Assembly (NCBI RefSeq): GCF_025460805.1
Contig: NZ_JAMXFJ010000021.1
Span: 1-64,000 of the forward strand
Origin: Microvirga sesbaniae
GTDB taxonomy: Bacteria > Pseudomonadota > Alphaproteobacteria > Rhizobiales > Beijerinckiaceae
Reading direction: 5' to 3'
Length of the DNA stretch: 64,000 nucleotides
Numbering within the stretch: position 1 is the stretch's first letter; the number at the start of each line of letters is the position of its first letter. The notes below the pieces were generated by a model, which did no database searches, was not told the origin of the DNA, and saw nothing but the letters and a program-made list of their open reading frames with translations. A program made the position numbers and the translations under genes. Of the stretch, positions 34,005-43,797 are shown piece after piece.

Positions 34005-34940
34005 TCTGAAATCGCCCACGCCGAAGCATACAAGTTGCTCAGGAGATGTCGGAGCCCAACGGACACAGCAGAATGGCGTCATGCCTCGAGGACATCTCGA
34101 TCTGCCGCTGATGGAACATCCGGGCTCACAACCGGTAAAATGGCAAAGCGTCATGCTGGCCCGTCAATCAGGCCTGCCATAGTGCTGACGTTGGTTCTGT
34201 CTGCAATAAACTGAACTATATTCAACCCTGGGATAGCCGCCAGTTACGGTTGAGGTCAAGCAGCGGCGAAAGCTCCCTCGCCATTACGGTTAACAGGACC
34301 TACGCGGACCGGCGGACGTTCAACGGGCGTGCGGCCTTGCCCGACGGCCTCCGTCGGGCCGCAAGTCCAATAACGGGACGCGCGCGAGAGGAAGTCCGCT
34401 CCGCGCAATCTTCATCAGATACGAAGCGATGCGGGATTCGATCCTGGTGCGGGCTCCGGTTCAGGATTGCGATGAGCCGAGACCATTCGCGGCCGGGACC
34501 GGTCGTCAGCGGATTCGCCTGGAACGGTCGGGCGCCACGGATCGAGCGGGACAGGCGGATACGTGGTTCCACGTAGAGAAAAACTGCGGACACTACGTAG
34601 ATATTTCGTGTCATCGGCGGCCAGCCTGCGCCGGTGACTGCAATTCTGCAACATCGGAATGGTAAAAAGCACTGGATTGTCAGCCTGTTGCTCCTGCGAT
34701 CCGGAGAGGCCGCTGCCCCTGACCCTCACCGAGAGGCCCCTTAAGAGCTGCTTAAGGTTTGTTAAACGGCATTAACCATAACCTCGGGGTCGCTCCCATT
34801 ATTTACGTATTGTCCGTCATGGGGGCAAAATATACATTCTCCACATCGCCGAATGACGTGGATATCCAAAGTAAATATATCCCTGGCGAAAAGCAAAAAT
34901 GTGAAGAACGCACTTAATTATTAAGGCGGGGCAGAATAAA
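34005..34940. other. 936-base region before ftcR, no gene seen
   Basis: This is the longest gene-free stretch. Short frames (e.g. on the minus strand at 34300-34614) have no ribosome site and odd composition, so I reject them. The part at 34740-34940 is AT-rich compared with the rest of the window and most likely holds the ftcR promoter and regulator sites. TTACGGTT occurs twice (34244, 34284). No RNA gene was recognised. Confidence 0.5.
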
Positions 34941-35627
34941 ATGTATATCGTCGTCGATGACCGGCAGATGGTTACGTCTGGATATGTTGCAAGCTTCAAG
35001 CGCGAAGGCATATCCTCCCTTGGCTTGTACGCTAACGAATTCACCGACTGGCTGGAATCGGCATCCGACGCCGATCTCGAAGCGGTTCAAGGCTTCGTCC
35101 TTGGGAGCTTCGAAGAGCGGGTCCATTCTGCCGAAAGCATCCGCCGCTATTCCAAAGCCCCTATTATCGCTTTGAGCGATGTTCGGTCCCTCGAGGAGAC
35201 CCTGGAACTCTTCACGGCGAAATTTGACGACGTCGTCCGCAAACCCGTCCATGTTCGCGAGATCCTCGCCCGGTCGGAAGCCGTGTGGCGTCGGGTCAAT
35301 GCGGGTGCCGGAAAGAAGATGCACAACGACGCCGACCGGTTGAAGGTCTTCTTCGATGGTCGCGATCCGGAGGTCGACGGGATGCCTTTGGCGCTTCCGC
35401 GCCGCGAGCGGCATATCCTCGAATACCTGGTCCGCAAGAGAGGACATCGTCTGACCAAGAAGCAGATCTTCGACGCGGTCTATGGGATCTACAGCGACGA
35501 CGTCGAGGACAGCGTCGTGGAAGGGCACATCAGCAAATTGCGGAAGAAGCTTCGGCAACGTCTTGGTTATGACCCTATCGATGCCAAGCGGTATATCGGC
35601 TATTCCTACGTCGGGGCAGCTTCATAG
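34941..35627 (+). CDS. ftcR: Flagellar transcriptional regulator FtcR/Rem (OmpR family)
   Basis: A 228-residue OmpR-family regulator. The N-terminal receiver-like domain begins MYIVVDDRQMVTSGYVASFKREGI and has DDVVRKPVHVREILAR; the usual phospho-acceptor Asp is replaced (LGSF region), as in FtcR of Brucella, which works without a cognate kinase. The C-terminal winged helix is PRRERHILEYLVRKRGHRLTKKQIFDAVYG. It should switch on flagellar genes; in Brucella it targets fliF. The ribosome site GGGGCAGAATAAA is weak. A terminator follows at 35715-35747. Confidence 0.93.
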   Translation: MYIVVDDRQMVTSGYVASFKREGISSLGLYANEFTDWLESASDADLEAVQGFVLGSFEERVHSAESIRRYSKAPIIALSDVRSLEETLELFTAKFDDVVRKPVHVREILARSEAVWRRVNAGAGKKMHNDADRLKVFFDGRDPEVDGMPLALPRRERHILEYLVRKRGHRLTKKQIFDAVYGIYSDDVEDSVVEGHISKLRKKLRQRLGYDPIDAKRYIGYSYVGAAS

Positions 35628-36365
35628 GTCTGCCCGTCGGAGGCTCCGTTCAGCGATCCGCGGCCGATAACCACCGGCCAGCGAAATCCCTGATATGTCG
35701 TGATTGCAGCAATCCCCCGCGGGCCCGAGCCCTCGCGGGGTTTTTTGTGTTGTCGCCATGATGCGGGAACGAGAGCCCGCCGCGGGAAATGCGCGGACCG
35801 TGGATCGCTGCTCGGCGGACGCAGCGCATGGACGGCATGGAACCTGGACCGGCAAAGGGTCTTTCCATCGATCAGTGCGCTGCAGCTGCTGAACATCGCA
35901 ATGCAGCGGATCCCGATGTTTGACGAAAGTTCCGAAATAAAATCGGTTTGTCTTCATGGCGTTAACTTTATTGCAGGGAACGAGGACTTATTCTTCCTCA
36001 GCGTCATGAGTGAAGCTGCAATGACATGGGAGCTTTTCTGGATCGTCGTTCTTGACCCTTGAGGTCGTCGGACCGCGCCAGACCTGCCCCGACAAGAACA
36101 TCAGCAGACCTCTGACGGAGTGAACAGGGCTATCGGGGCAGGGTATGACGGCGCAAGTCTTGGCGACTCCCATCCAGGGACGTTCTCACACCGGCTGGGC
36201 ATCTTCCAGTTCTTGAGCGAGGCTCAGGATGCCGCCCTTCGAACTCCAAGCATGGACATGAGGTTCAGCGCTTTGTTGCCGGCGTGAAGGCCGCAGGATT
36301 CATCCATCGTGAGGGGCTCGATGATTGTGCCCGTCAGTTCGCGTAACTAGAGTTGAGATACGGCA
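35628..36365. other. 738-base gap between ftcR and cheA
   Basis: It holds the ftcR terminator at 35715-35747. The remaining 600 bases have no convincing gene, RNA or repeat. The cheA promoter must lie here, but no recognisable sigma element was seen. A plus-strand frame across 35700-36062 includes the terminator and is rejected. Confidence 0.5.
35715..35747 (+). terminator. Rho-independent terminator after ftcR
   Basis: Stem CCCCGCG (35715-35721) with CGCGGGG (35734-35740), then TTTTTTG. A textbook intrinsic terminator about 90 bases beyond the ftcR stop. Confidence 0.85.
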
Positions 36366-39167
36366 ATGGACGACCTTCTTCTTGAATTTCTAACCGAGAC
36401 CAACGAGCACCTCGAGACGGTCGACGTGGAGATGGTCCGATTCGAGCAAGACCCCAATAACGAGGCAATTCTCAGCAACATCTTCCGGCTGGTTCATACC
36501 ATCAAGGGAACCTGCGGATTCCTCGGTTTGCCGCGCCTTGAAGCTCTTGCCCATGCGGCTGAGACCCTCATGGGAAAATTCCGGGACGGCATGCCGGTTA
36601 CAACGCCTGCCGTCTCGCTCATCCTTGCGACCCTCGATCGGATCAAGGAGATCCTGGGCGAGCTCGAGCGGCAGGGCGCGGAGCCCGAAGGGTCCGACGG
36701 CGATCTGATCGAGATGCTCGACAAGATGGCATCACAGGAAGCGCCCGCTCCCGAACCCTTCGTTCCTGCGCCGTCGCCGCAATCCTCCGGCCAGTTGGTC
36801 TATCAGGTCCTGGAGCGCGAGCTGAAGCCGGGAGAGGTCTCGCTGGACGAGCTCGAGCGGGCCTTCCAGGAGGCGCCAGGTCCAGAGAAGGCTTCGACCT
36901 CCGGCACGCTGACCTATCAGGTGCTGGAACGTCCGTTGAAGCCCGGCGAGGTGTCGCTCGACGAGCTCGAGCGAGCGTTCCGAGAAGCGCCCGGGCCGGC
37001 TCCCCTGGTCATTGACAAGCCCGCCGCCAGTGCCCCGAAAGCGGAGGCCGCAGCGCCTCAGCGTCCGGCCCAGGCGTCCAAGAAGAATTCGGACGCATCG
37101 GATGCCGGCGAAGGAGCTGAGGGCATCGCCGGGAAGGTCCAAACCATCCGCGTGAATGTGGACACGCTCGAGCATCTGATGACCATGGTCTCGGAGCTCG
37201 TTCTGACCCGGAACCAGCTGCTCGAGATCGCCAGGAGAAGCTCCGACGACCACGGATACAAGGTACCCTTGCAGCGGTTGTCCCAGGTGACGGCAGAGCT
37301 GCAGGACGGGGTCATGAAGACCCGCATGCAGCCAATCGGCAATGCGTGGCAGAAGCTTCCCCGCGTCGTCCGGGACCTCTCGAACGAACTTTCCAAGAAG
37401 ATCGAGCTCGTGATGCAGGGTGCCGACACCGAGCTCGATCGGCAGGTGCTCGAAGTCATCAAAGATCCTCTCACGCACATGGTCCGCAATTCGGCTGACC
37501 ACGGCATCGAGAGCCCGGCGGATCGAAAGGCTGCCGGAAAGCCCGAGAAAGGTACGATCCGCCTCAATGCCTATCACGAGGGCGGGTCGATCACGATCGA
37601 AATCTCCGATGACGGCAAGGGCCTGAACTTTGCCGCCATCCGGAAGAAGGCTGTCGAGAGAGGCATCGCGGGCGATTCCGAAGTGGAGCGCATGAGCGAT
37701 GCGCAAGTGGCCAAGTTCATTTTCCATCCGGGCTTCTCGACAGCCGCGAAAGTCACATCCGTGTCGGGGCGCGGCGTCGGCATGGACGTCGTCAAGACCA
37801 ATATCGAGCTGATCGGAGGCACCGTCGATATCCGTTCCGAGCAGGGACGCGGCACAACATTCACGATCAAGATCCCGCTGACCCTGGCGATCGTGGCCGC
37901 GCTCATCGTGGCTTCGAAGGATCAGCGCTTTGCGATACCCCAGGTCGCCGTCTCCGAACTCGTCAGAGTGTCGCCGTCGTCCGAGCATTCGATCGAACGG
38001 ATCAACGGGACGCCCATCCTCCGCCTGCGGGACCGGCTGCTGCCGATCGTCCCGCTCTCGAAGGTCATGGGCCTGTCCGGGAATGAGGACGTCAATAACG
38101 GCTTCGTCGTCGTGACACAGGTCGCCCACCAGCGCTTCGGCATCCTTGTCGACGGTGTCTTCCATACCGAAGAGATCGTCGTGAAGCCGATGTCGTCGAA
38201 GTTGCGACATATCCAGCTCTTCTCCGGCAATACAATTCTGGGCGATGGCGCCGTCGTGCTCATCATCGATCCCAACGGTCTCGCCCGGATGGTGGGCTCG
38301 GGCGCCGACAGCAACGAGTTCCAGAGCGATGCCGGCCTTGAGCAAACGATCGCGGCGGCGGATGAATTGACGAGCCTGCTTGTCTTCCGCGGCGGTGGGG
38401 AAAGTCTCAAGGCGGTTCCGCTCTCTCTCGTAACCCGTCTGGAAGAAATCGATGCCTCGACCATCGAGTGGTCCAGCGGCCGCCCGGTCGTCCAGTATCG
38501 CGGACGCTTGATGCCTCTCGTATCGTGCGACGATGAACTGGCCATCAAGCGGCAGGGGATGCAATCTCTGCTGGTGTTCTCCGATGGCGAAGTCTCCATG
38601 GGCCTGGCTGTCGCCGAGATCGTCGACATCGTTGAAGACAAACTCGACGTGGAGCTGCTTGCCGAGCGGTCCGACCTGGTTGGATCTGCCGTGGTCCGTG
38701 GCCGCACGACCGAGATCGTCAACATCGCACATTACCTTCCGATGGTTCTTGAAACCTGGGCCCGCAAGGACCGGCGCGGCGGACCCGACAAATCCCTGCT
38801 CCTCGTCGACAGCTCGACGTTCTTCCGCGATATGCTTGTCCCCGTCCTCAAGGCGTCAGGATACAGGGTTCAAACCGCCGCGACGGCCCAGGAGGCAGTT
38901 CGCCTCCTGTCGAACGGGTTGCAGGTCGATGTGATCGTCACCGATCTGGAACTCTCGGGACATTCCGGCTTTGCGTTGGTTGCTTCTCTGCGAGCCGATC
39001 CGCATCACAGTTCCACCCCTGTCATCGGAATGACCGTCAAACCTGACGCGCAGCAGATTGCCCTTGCGAGGAAACTGCGTATTTCGGAGATCGTTTCGAA
39101 AATCGACAGACGGGGGCTCCTCTCCGCCCTGGCAGAGCTGAACGCATCGCTTGAAGAGGCTGCATAA
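36366..39167 (+). CDS. cheA: Chemotaxis histidine kinase CheA with C-terminal receiver
   Basis: A 933-residue hybrid CheA. In order: Hpt domain with phospho-acceptor H44 (RLVHTIKGTCGF), a linker with two copies of a 32-residue unit (142-173, 180-211), dimerisation and HATPase domains (about 255-505, N-box DPLTHMVRNSADHG), a CheW-like regulatory domain, a second CheW-like part, and a receiver near residues 815-930 (LLLVDSSTFFRDML, IVTDLELSGHSG). The repeat unit begins YQVLER and ends LDELERAF. The protein begins the operon cheA-cheW-cheY-cheZ-like. It would sense receptor signals and phosphorylate CheY. Start ATG 36366 follows a GAG-rich site. Confidence 0.95.
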   Translation: MDDLLLEFLTETNEHLETVDVEMVRFEQDPNNEAILSNIFRLVHTIKGTCGFLGLPRLEALAHAAETLMGKFRDGMPVTTPAVSLILATLDRIKEILGELERQGAEPEGSDGDLIEMLDKMASQEAPAPEPFVPAPSPQSSGQLVYQVLERELKPGEVSLDELERAFQEAPGPEKASTSGTLTYQVLERPLKPGEVSLDELERAFREAPGPAPLVIDKPAASAPKAEAAAPQRPAQASKKNSDASDAGEGAEGIAGKVQTIRVNVDTLEHLMTMVSELVLTRNQLLEIARRSSDDHGYKVPLQRLSQVTAELQDGVMKTRMQPIGNAWQKLPRVVRDLSNELSKKIELVMQGADTELDRQVLEVIKDPLTHMVRNSADHGIESPADRKAAGKPEKGTIRLNAYHEGGSITIEISDDGKGLNFAAIRKKAVERGIAGDSEVERMSDAQVAKFIFHPGFSTAAKVTSVSGRGVGMDVVKTNIELIGGTVDIRSEQGRGTTFTIKIPLTLAIVAALIVASKDQRFAIPQVAVSELVRVSPSSEHSIERINGTPILRLRDRLLPIVPLSKVMGLSGNEDVNNGFVVVTQVAHQRFGILVDGVFHTEEIVVKPMSSKLRHIQLFSGNTILGDGAVVLIIDPNGLARMVGSGADSNEFQSDAGLEQTIAAADELTSLLVFRGGGESLKAVPLSLVTRLEEIDASTIEWSSGRPVVQYRGRLMPLVSCDDELAIKRQGMQSLLVFSDGEVSMGLAVAEIVDIVEDKLDVELLAERSDLVGSAVVRGRTTEIVNIAHYLPMVLETWARKDRRGGPDKSLLLVDSSTFFRDMLVPVLKASGYRVQTAATAQEAVRLLSNGLQVDVIVTDLELSGHSGFALVASLRADPHHSSTPVIGMTVKPDAQQIALARKLRISEIVSKIDRRGLLSALAELNASLEEAA
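36789..36998 (+). repeat. Internal duplication in cheA linker
   Basis: Two 96-base segments encode near-identical 32-residue units (core ERxLKPGEVSLDELERAF). They repeat at a spacing of 114 bases, in frame, between the Hpt and dimerisation domains. Confidence 0.85.
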
Positions 39168-39169
39168 GA

Positions 39170-39658
39170 ATGAAACAGATTGAACCGATTGCAACCGGTG
39201 CAACCAAGGTTACCTCCAAGCAGATGGAATTCGTGACGGTCACGGTCGCTGGGCAGCTCCTCGGCTTGCCGATAAGCCGTGTTCATGATGTTTTCGTCGT
39301 CAGTGAGATGACGACTGTCCCGCTGGCCCCCGGCGAAATTGCAGGTCTTCTGAACCTGCGTGGCCGGGTCGTGACTGCCGTTTCGCTCCGCCGACGCCTC
39401 GGCTTGGGAGACTCGACCAGCGTTGAACGACGCATGGCGGTCGGACTCGAAAACCATGGGGAGGCTTACGGCCTCCTCGTTGACGAGGTCGGCGAAGTCC
39501 TCAAGCTCGATCCAGACGAGATGCAGCCCAATCCGGTTCACATGGACCGAGGCTGGGTTGGGCTATCGCAGGGAGTTCATCAGCTGCACGACAAGCTCCT
39601 GATTGTTCTGGATGTCGATGCCGTTCTGGCGTTCGAAACCGAACGGGAAGCTGCATAA
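39170..39658 (+). CDS. cheW: Chemotaxis adaptor CheW
   Basis: A 162-residue CheW protein that couples receptors to CheA. The start MKQIEPIATGATKV is followed by the canonical LGLPISRVHDVFVVSEMTTV and LAPGEIAGLLNLRGRVVTAVSLRRRL, and the second subdomain HGEAYGLLVDEVGEVL. ATG 39170 lies only two bases after the cheA stop; the spacing supports one operon. It matches the expected family length. Confidence 0.97.
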   Translation: MKQIEPIATGATKVTSKQMEFVTVTVAGQLLGLPISRVHDVFVVSEMTTVPLAPGEIAGLLNLRGRVVTAVSLRRRLGLGDSTSVERRMAVGLENHGEAYGLLVDEVGEVLKLDPDEMQPNPVHMDRGWVGLSQGVHQLHDKLLIVLDVDAVLAFETEREAA

Positions 39659-39708
39659 TCGGTTCCAGGAGCCTATCGGGCGTCCGCGCATTCTGAGGAT
39701 TTGATACC

Positions 39709-40092
39709 GTGAGTCTCGACCTTTCTACTCCTGTCCTTGTCGTTGACGATTACCAGACAATGGTCAGGATTCTCCGGAACCTTCTCAAGCAGATCGGTTT
39801 CAACGATGTGGATGATGCCTCCGACGGGCAGGCTGCTCTCGAGAAGCTGAGGGCCAAGAAGTACGGGCTCGTCATCTCGGATTGGAACATGGCTCCTATG
39901 ACGGGTTACGAATTGCTTCAGCAGGTTCGGTCCGATGCTGAGCTAAGCTCCTTGCCGTTTATCATGGTCACCGCCGAGGCGAAGACCGAGAACGTCGTCG
40001 CTGCGAAGAAGGCGGGCGTCAACAATTATATCGTCAAGCCGTTCAACGCCGATACGCTGCGGACGAAGATCAGCGCTGTGTTCAGCGGATAA
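39709..40092 (+). CDS. cheY: Chemotaxis response regulator CheY
   Basis: A 127-residue receiver of the CheY class. D13/D14 in VVDDYQT, phospho-acceptor D58 in VISDWNMAPMTG, the Thr/Ala of VTAEAKTE and the Lys of IVKPFNADT are all in place. GTG 39709 is chosen because GAGGA lies 9 bases upstream. It ends seven bases before the cheZ-like gene starts. It binds the flagellar switch when phosphorylated. Confidence 0.96.
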   Translation: MSLDLSTPVLVVDDYQTMVRILRNLLKQIGFNDVDDASDGQAALEKLRAKKYGLVISDWNMAPMTGYELLQQVRSDAELSSLPFIMVTAEAKTENVVAAKKAGVNNYIVKPFNADTLRTKISAVFSG

Positions 40093-40098
40093 GTGATC

Positions 40099-40812
40099 AT
40101 GAGCAAGGTCATGAAGCTACAGAAGAGCTATCGTATCGAAGCGAGCATGGGCGTGCTCCCTCACGACGAGGGGGCGCAGGAGCGGCATTCCGAAATTATG
40201 AGCTTGCTCGGCACGATCAGGGAGTCGATCGTTCCGGCACGCGACATCTCCGCCTCGCTGCTTGAGGAGCATCGGCGGGACATGCAGGAGGCACTTCGCC
40301 TGAAGGTGGAGCTGGACTCCATTTATGAGGCCATCAACCGGACCAAGAGGGAAATTGCCACCCTTCGCTATGCCGGCGCGCAAGGCCAAGAGATCACCCG
40401 GGTGACGGACGAACTCGGTGCGATCGTTCTCGGCACCGAGACGGCAACCAACTCGATCCTCGCGGCCGCCGAGAAGATCGACGATCTGTCCAGCAACCTG
40501 TCATCGCGCTTGAGCGGCAGTGACCAGGAGATCGCTCGTGAGATCTTGGATCATGTCATCAGTATCTTCGAGGCTTGCAATTTCCAGGACATAACCGGGC
40601 AACGCATCAGCAAGGTCGTGAATGCGATGCGGTTCGTTGAAGAGCGTGTCCATCACATGATTGATATCTGGGGTGGCCTCGAAAGCTTCAAGGATGTCGA
40701 AACCATCGATGACTCGAGCCGCAAGGGAGAGGCAGCTCTCCTGAACGGTCCCGCACTTGCGACTGACAAGGGCGTGACATCACAGGATGCGATCGACGCA
40801 CTCTTCGATTAG
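40099..40812 (+). CDS. CheZ-like chemotaxis phosphatase
   Basis: A 237-residue protein, mostly helical (coiled-coil prone at about 60-150). The C-terminal CNFQDITGQRISKVVNAM block matches the CheZ family, where the Gln of this motif assists CheY dephosphorylation. GTG 40093 would add two residues. It is the last gene of the cheA operon. Named from motif and position; functional data not implied. Confidence 0.85.
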   Translation: MSKVMKLQKSYRIEASMGVLPHDEGAQERHSEIMSLLGTIRESIVPARDISASLLEEHRRDMQEALRLKVELDSIYEAINRTKREIATLRYAGAQGQEITRVTDELGAIVLGTETATNSILAAAEKIDDLSSNLSSRLSGSDQEIAREILDHVISIFEACNFQDITGQRISKVVNAMRFVEERVHHMIDIWGGLESFKDVETIDDSSRKGEAALLNGPALATDKGVTSQDAIDALFD

Positions 40813-40857
40813 AGCGTCGTGTGGACGAAGGCGGGCCACACTCGTGACCCTCTCCCC

Positions 40858-40888
40858 GTCATCACCGGGCTCGTCCCGGTGATCTCGA
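40858..40888. repeat. Palindromic repeat, rhizobial REP type
   Basis: CACCGGGCTCGTCCCGGTGAT (40863-40883) is a near-perfect hairpin, similar in layout to the element at 12811-12830. It may end the che operon. Confidence 0.7.
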
Positions 40889-40910
40889 TCGTCTGGAAAA
40901 CCGAGCCCCA

Positions 40911-40957
40911 CCGGATCCGACCCCAACCGGGTTCCACTTTTCACGTCCGATGTTCTA
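40911..40957. repeat. Dispersed intergenic repeat, partial inverted copy
   Basis: The stretch contains GGGTTCCACTTTTCACGTCC (40929-40948) and ends GATGTTCTA, the reverse of the unit at 30899-31006. It follows directly after the REP-type palindrome. Confidence 0.6.
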
Positions 40958-41037
40958 AGGCCGGCATCGGAGGTCGGTCCATTGTATTCGGCGGCTGGGA
41001 CGATAAAGCAGTATCGGATGGCCTCATGCCGGAAGAG

Positions 41038-43797
41038 TCACCCCAGCAGGCTGCGGACGTCTTGCTGCGCCAACAGGTCCAGCATGCGACGAAGCCCCTG
41101 CTCGTTGTTCGTAAGGATCATCCCTCCGCAGACCTCACCGGAGCCGGAGAACCTGTAAGTGAGGGCATTGGCGGGTTGAAGGCCTCCCGATGGATGCGAA
41201 AGAAAACCTTGCAGGGAGCCAGGATGATCGTTGCAGCCATTCTGGATCCTCATTCCACTGTACTGACCTGCGATTCCGTGCGGGATCATGCGCAGCCGGC
41301 TCCTGTCGCGAAAGCCGATCGCAAGATCTGCGTTCGCGAGCGCAACGGCGATTCCTTCCGCAAAGTGAAAGTGTCCCTCAAACGACAGGCTGTCCGCCGA
41401 GCCGAGGAAGCGGTCGAAGATGGCGACTGCATCAAGATTATCCAGGCACATGATGGTTCGGGTATGCTCGAACCTTGGTCCGAAAACATTCGTGCCGAGT
41501 TGGATGACTTTCACGTCGTTGAAGGTTGCTCTGGACTTGACCCAACCATGTCCTGAGGACGGGTTGCAGCCTTCCAGAATCGCGATGTTGTGAGCGCCCG
41601 GTGATGTGAGGTAGTGGCGTGTTGGACCTGGCTGATTGTGACTTGAGCCGCCCGGGTCCGTGATCCATTGTACCCCGCGCGCTGCATAGACAAAGGACGA
41701 GCAATCGAAGTGACCATTCTCGTGGCGTTGTTCACCGAAGGATGCGCAAAGATAGCTCCAGTGTGGCTTGTGTTCGTAGTTTCTGAAGACGACCACGCCG
41801 TCCGCCTCCGCGGCAAAGATCCGTGGGCCCAGCGGGTAGGACAGCTCCGCTGCTAATTGCGGGTCCGAGAGCAGAGATCGGCCGTGCTTGGAAATCAGTC
41901 GACGCAGCCAGGACGCATGGTGGTATCCCCGAGGAGTTTCGCCCACGGGGGGCAGCATGCCGGCCGGGTCCGTGATGCCAACGATGGTTGTAAGGCCACG
42001 CGTCAGCCGAGCTTCGAGGCTGTCCCGGAATTCCGTGGCTTCCGGAATGACTCTTAGATTCTCGACCAGAAGCAGTCCGGCAGACAGGATTTCGAGCCGG
42101 TTATGAAACGACCGCTCGATCGATGATCCATCAGGGTTGATCAGCAGGTCAAAGCCACTGCGGAGTTGGGAAAGCGCGACGGTATGCCAGTATGAAGCCA
42201 TCGGGAACAGGGGCGCCGCATCAACGATGGCCAGCAATGCACAGGCTGTGCGCAACTGAATGTCCGATGGCGAGAAGATGTTCTGACTGAGGATCTCCGA
42301 AAGGGCGAAGCCATATCTCAGGGTTTCTGCGCGGAGAATATCCCGCCGCCGGTCGCCTTTGCGGCGGCCGGGTTCTGGAACCAATGCGACCAAGCGCAAG
42401 AATACCTCGGCCCGGGTGGCCATCGAGAGGGGATAGGTGCTCAACGGGTCCCGCGATTGGCCCCAGGGATTTGACTGTATCCACGCAAGAGCGAGATCCA
42501 CCGCCCGTCTCGGTCCACCCGCAGCCGGACTCCCGGCCAGATCGAGGAGCCACGAAAGTGATTGGAACTCCAGGCGCCAAGATGAAGATCGATAGGGATC
42601 CTCGTCCCATTCGAAAGCGTCGGGGATAGGCCACGGCTCCTGACCCGCGAGGGTGAGGCGATTGTCGATGATCGTCGGCTCTTCGCCGTGCTGCACAGCC
42701 TTGAGACGATCGTGAAAAGTCATCGGCGAGCCCGGGCGATCGGCATCGACGAACCAGTCGATCGGACTCACAGGTGCCTTGAGGGCCGCCGGGCCATGGA
42801 GCCCTCCAAGCCGGTTGCGCACCTCCTCGAGGAAGTCGAGCGGATCGAACCTGTCTTCCCCGAGAATCGTCTCAAGCAGAAGATCCTCACCGGCTGTGAC
42901 CTCAAGAGGGGTTACGAGGCTGATCGCAGCCTCCTCCCGTCTAGCCTGGAAGCCGAGTTCGACCGACGCCGCTCCGGCAGGAGGGTTGAGTTCAAGCGTA
43001 AAGCGCCTCGTCTGCCGATGGACCGGGATATCGATGAAGGCATCCATGACGGGAGATGATGACACTCCCTCATAGGGAGGCTTCAACTCAGTGCCCCGTG
43101 CATCCCGGAAAACAACACGCGCCAGAGCGCCGTCACCTTCCGGGCCGTGGTTGACGAGCTGCCCACGCACGAAGAGCGGGTGTCCTGGAACGGTTCCATA
43201 TCTTTGCCAGCGCGGCGTCGTGCTGAGGCCCCACCATGTTCGACGTGAGGCGGGTACGGTCGAGCCGTCGACAGGAGGGTCGTTCTGAGTTCCCTGTTCG
43301 CCTGGTGCCGACCGAGTCGCTTGGTCGATCCGAAGGTTGCGGATCGTAAACGGATGCGAGTTGCGCCAACTGCGTATCGTGACGGTCAGACGCTTTGCCG
43401 GGGCTGGGATGAAGAAACGAAATTCAACGAGCGCTTTACGGGAATGCACGGTGGACCGATCGTAGAACGCGGGCCCCGCCATGTAATAGCTGTGAGGATC
43501 GATCTGGCTTCTTGATAGTCCTGGAACATAGGCGAACTCGATGCTCGACCCATCGTCGGTCAGGAAGTCTATTCCAACGGCTGCGAAATCCTGAACGGCC
43601 CGACTCTTTTCCTCCTGATGCCAAGAGACCTCGAAGTTGAGCTCGCACCACGCATCGTTGGAAACATCTTTGAATTCATAGACGGCGCGGGACCAGCGAT
43701 TATGATTTGCAACGACCTGGATATCGTCGCCGGGACTCGCTGAACCGTCTTCAGGCTGATCACGATGAACCGGCAGAATGCGTGTAACGTCGGGCAT
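41038..43797 (-). CDS. Heparinase II/III-like protein, 919 aa
   Basis: A large protein lying between the chemotaxis and flagellar genes, on the opposite strand. Residues about 30-180 and 190-310 look like beta-sandwich domains; the middle is an alpha-helical region (RVLRTACALLAIV, SFHNRLEILSAGLLL). The C-terminal part at about 692-722 holds GHFDCSSFVYAARGVQWITD, matching the heparinase II/III catalytic block (HxD...SF...G...DPG). It would cleave uronic-acid polysaccharide by elimination. No signal peptide is visible. Heparinase-like genes often sit in polysaccharide loci; here it has only motility neighbours. The domain call is moderately sure; the substrate is not known. Confidence 0.75.
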   Translation of the reverse strand: MPDVTRILPVHRDQPEDGSASPGDDIQVVANHNRWSRAVYEFKDVSNDAWCELNFEVSWHQEEKSRAVQDFAAVGIDFLTDDGSSIEFAYVPGLSRSQIDPHSYYMAGPAFYDRSTVHSRKALVEFRFFIPAPAKRLTVTIRSWRNSHPFTIRNLRIDQATRSAPGEQGTQNDPPVDGSTVPASRRTWWGLSTTPRWQRYGTVPGHPLFVRGQLVNHGPEGDGALARVVFRDARGTELKPPYEGVSSSPVMDAFIDIPVHRQTRRFTLELNPPAGAASVELGFQARREEAAISLVTPLEVTAGEDLLLETILGEDRFDPLDFLEEVRNRLGGLHGPAALKAPVSPIDWFVDADRPGSPMTFHDRLKAVQHGEEPTIIDNRLTLAGQEPWPIPDAFEWDEDPYRSSSWRLEFQSLSWLLDLAGSPAAGGPRRAVDLALAWIQSNPWGQSRDPLSTYPLSMATRAEVFLRLVALVPEPGRRKGDRRRDILRAETLRYGFALSEILSQNIFSPSDIQLRTACALLAIVDAAPLFPMASYWHTVALSQLRSGFDLLINPDGSSIERSFHNRLEILSAGLLLVENLRVIPEATEFRDSLEARLTRGLTTIVGITDPAGMLPPVGETPRGYHHASWLRRLISKHGRSLLSDPQLAAELSYPLGPRIFAAEADGVVVFRNYEHKPHWSYLCASFGEQRHENGHFDCSSFVYAARGVQWITDPGGSSHNQPGPTRHYLTSPGAHNIAILEGCNPSSGHGWVKSRATFNDVKVIQLGTNVFGPRFEHTRTIMCLDNLDAVAIFDRFLGSADSLSFEGHFHFAEGIAVALANADLAIGFRDRSRLRMIPHGIAGQYSGMRIQNGCNDHPGSLQGFLSHPSGGLQPANALTYRFSGSGEVCGGMILTNNEQGLRRMLDLLAQQDVRSLLG

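Noticed and set aside
34300-34614. 104-residue minus-strand frame in the ftcR gap
   Set aside because: No ribosome site, no recognisable domain and Arg-rich composition.
35700-36062. 120-residue plus-strand frame after ftcR
   Set aside because: It reads straight through the ftcR terminator and lacks a ribosome site and similarity.
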